Source: Ghiorsea sp.
Lineage (GTDB): Bacteria > Pseudomonadota > Zetaproteobacteria > Mariprofundales > Mariprofundaceae
Length of the DNA stretch: 7,211 nt
Direction of reading: 5' to 3'
NCBI GenBank assembly: GCA_030950765.1
Contig: JAUZQX010000054.1
Coordinates: 1-7,211, forward strand
The notes under the pieces were generated by a model. That model made no database searches, was not told the DNA's origin, and was given only the letters and a program-made list of their open reading frames with translations. Shown here piece after piece: positions 6,765 to 7,211 of the stretch (positions are counted from its first letter, which is position 1; each line of letters starts with the position of its first letter). A program made the translations under genes and the position numbers.

Positions 6765-7211
6765 CTAAAAAACCAGTCACCCGCCTTGATAAATCTTCAC
6801 CCTTCTCATGGATGCTCTTGGCAGCAAGGTTCACTTCTTGTGCAGCATCACCCGTCGATTCAGCCGAGCGACTAACCTCACCAATGGTATCGCTCACTTG
6901 CTCGGTGACTTGGGATGCCACCTGCACGCTATGCACAATATTTTGTGTGGCATGGTTCTGCTGCTCTGTTGCTGCTGCAATCGCTTCATTGGTCGTATTC
7001 ATTTCTTGAATGGTCTGACCAATATGTTTAATAGCTTGAGCAGCACCATTGCTTTCTGTTTGAATGGCTGTAATTTGTTTTGAGATTTGTTCCGTTGCTT
7101 TTGCAGTTTGATTTGCAAGCTCTTTTACCTCATTGGCAACCACAGCAAAGCCTCGCCCTGCATCACCAGCCCGTGCAGCCTCAATGCTGGCATTGAGTGC
7201 CAAGAGATTGG
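6745..7211 (-). CDS. Methyl-accepting chemotaxis protein, C-terminal part of the signalling domain (5' end outside window)
   Basis: The frame enters from the right edge already inside the gene and ends at TAG 6747-6745, giving about 155 residues. It opens with NLLALNASIEAARAGDAGRGFAVVANEVKELANQT, the highly conserved MCP hairpin tip that contacts CheA and CheW. It continues as the long returning coiled-coil helix, rich in Ala, Glu, Gln and Ser, with possible methylation-type E/Q pairs such as ATEQQNHATQ. It ends in GFLASLRNR and lacks an NWETF-type CheR/CheB tether peptide. The sensor, membrane and HAMP regions are not visible, so the stimulus and localisation are unknown. A TTG within the tip could be mistaken for a start, but the conserved motif runs upstream of it. 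The gene is first in this co-directional run and probably feeds the CheA and CheY encoded downstream. Confidence 0.93.
   Translation of the reverse strand, partial: NLLALNASIEAARAGDAGRGFAVVANEVKELANQTAKATEQISKQITAIQTESNGAAQAIKHIGQTIQEMNTTNEAIAAATEQQNHATQNIVHSVQVASQVTEQVSDTIGEVSRSAESTGDAAQEVNLAAKSIHEKGEDLSRRVTGFLASLRNR

Noticed and set aside
7201..7203. TTG start of a small 152-residue MCP-like protein
   Set aside because: The conserved NLLALNA motif continues upstream of it to the window edge, so this is the interior of a longer MCP gene.

Overview
The window carries part of one bacterial chemosensory gene cluster. All genes are on the minus strand and read from right to left: the 3' end of a methyl-accepting chemotaxis protein (MCP) gene, a very large membrane protein gene, cheY, and a long cheA that runs off the left edge. 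The base composition looks moderately AT-rich. The protein style fits a Gram-negative proteobacterium, and a zetaproteobacterial or alphaproteobacterial relative is only a weak guess. No taxonomic marker is present.

Layout in transcription order: the MCP signalling-domain C-terminus (7211-6745); a 128-base gap to the preferred start of the next gene, holding two inverted repeats; the 1193-residue channel-like protein (6616-3035); cheY (3038-2664), which overlaps the channel gene stop by four bases (ATGA); a 42-base gap; then cheA (2621-1, incomplete), a hybrid kinase with two CheW-like domains and the beginning of a receiver domain. No convincing gene lies on the plus strand. No cheW, cheR or cheB is visible.

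The standout is the large gene between the receptor and cheY. Its protein reads as an ion channel of the CASTOR/POLLUX type: pore with a DPG motif followed by two RCK-like domains. It is preceded by two consecutive S1-S4-like units, the first with a near-perfect six-arginine S4. A calcium-loop-like EF-hand/dockerin sequence sits just before the pore helix. An acidic linker then leads to a C-terminal helical hairpin with a D-x-x-x-Q motif like the catalytic motif of the CheY phosphatase CheZ. If this is right, a gated channel is physically joined to a CheY~P phosphatase and translationally coupled to the CheY it would act on. That would be a direct route from membrane potential, ions or ligand to chemotactic output. 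The fusion, domain order and operon position are read from the sequence; the signalling role is inference.
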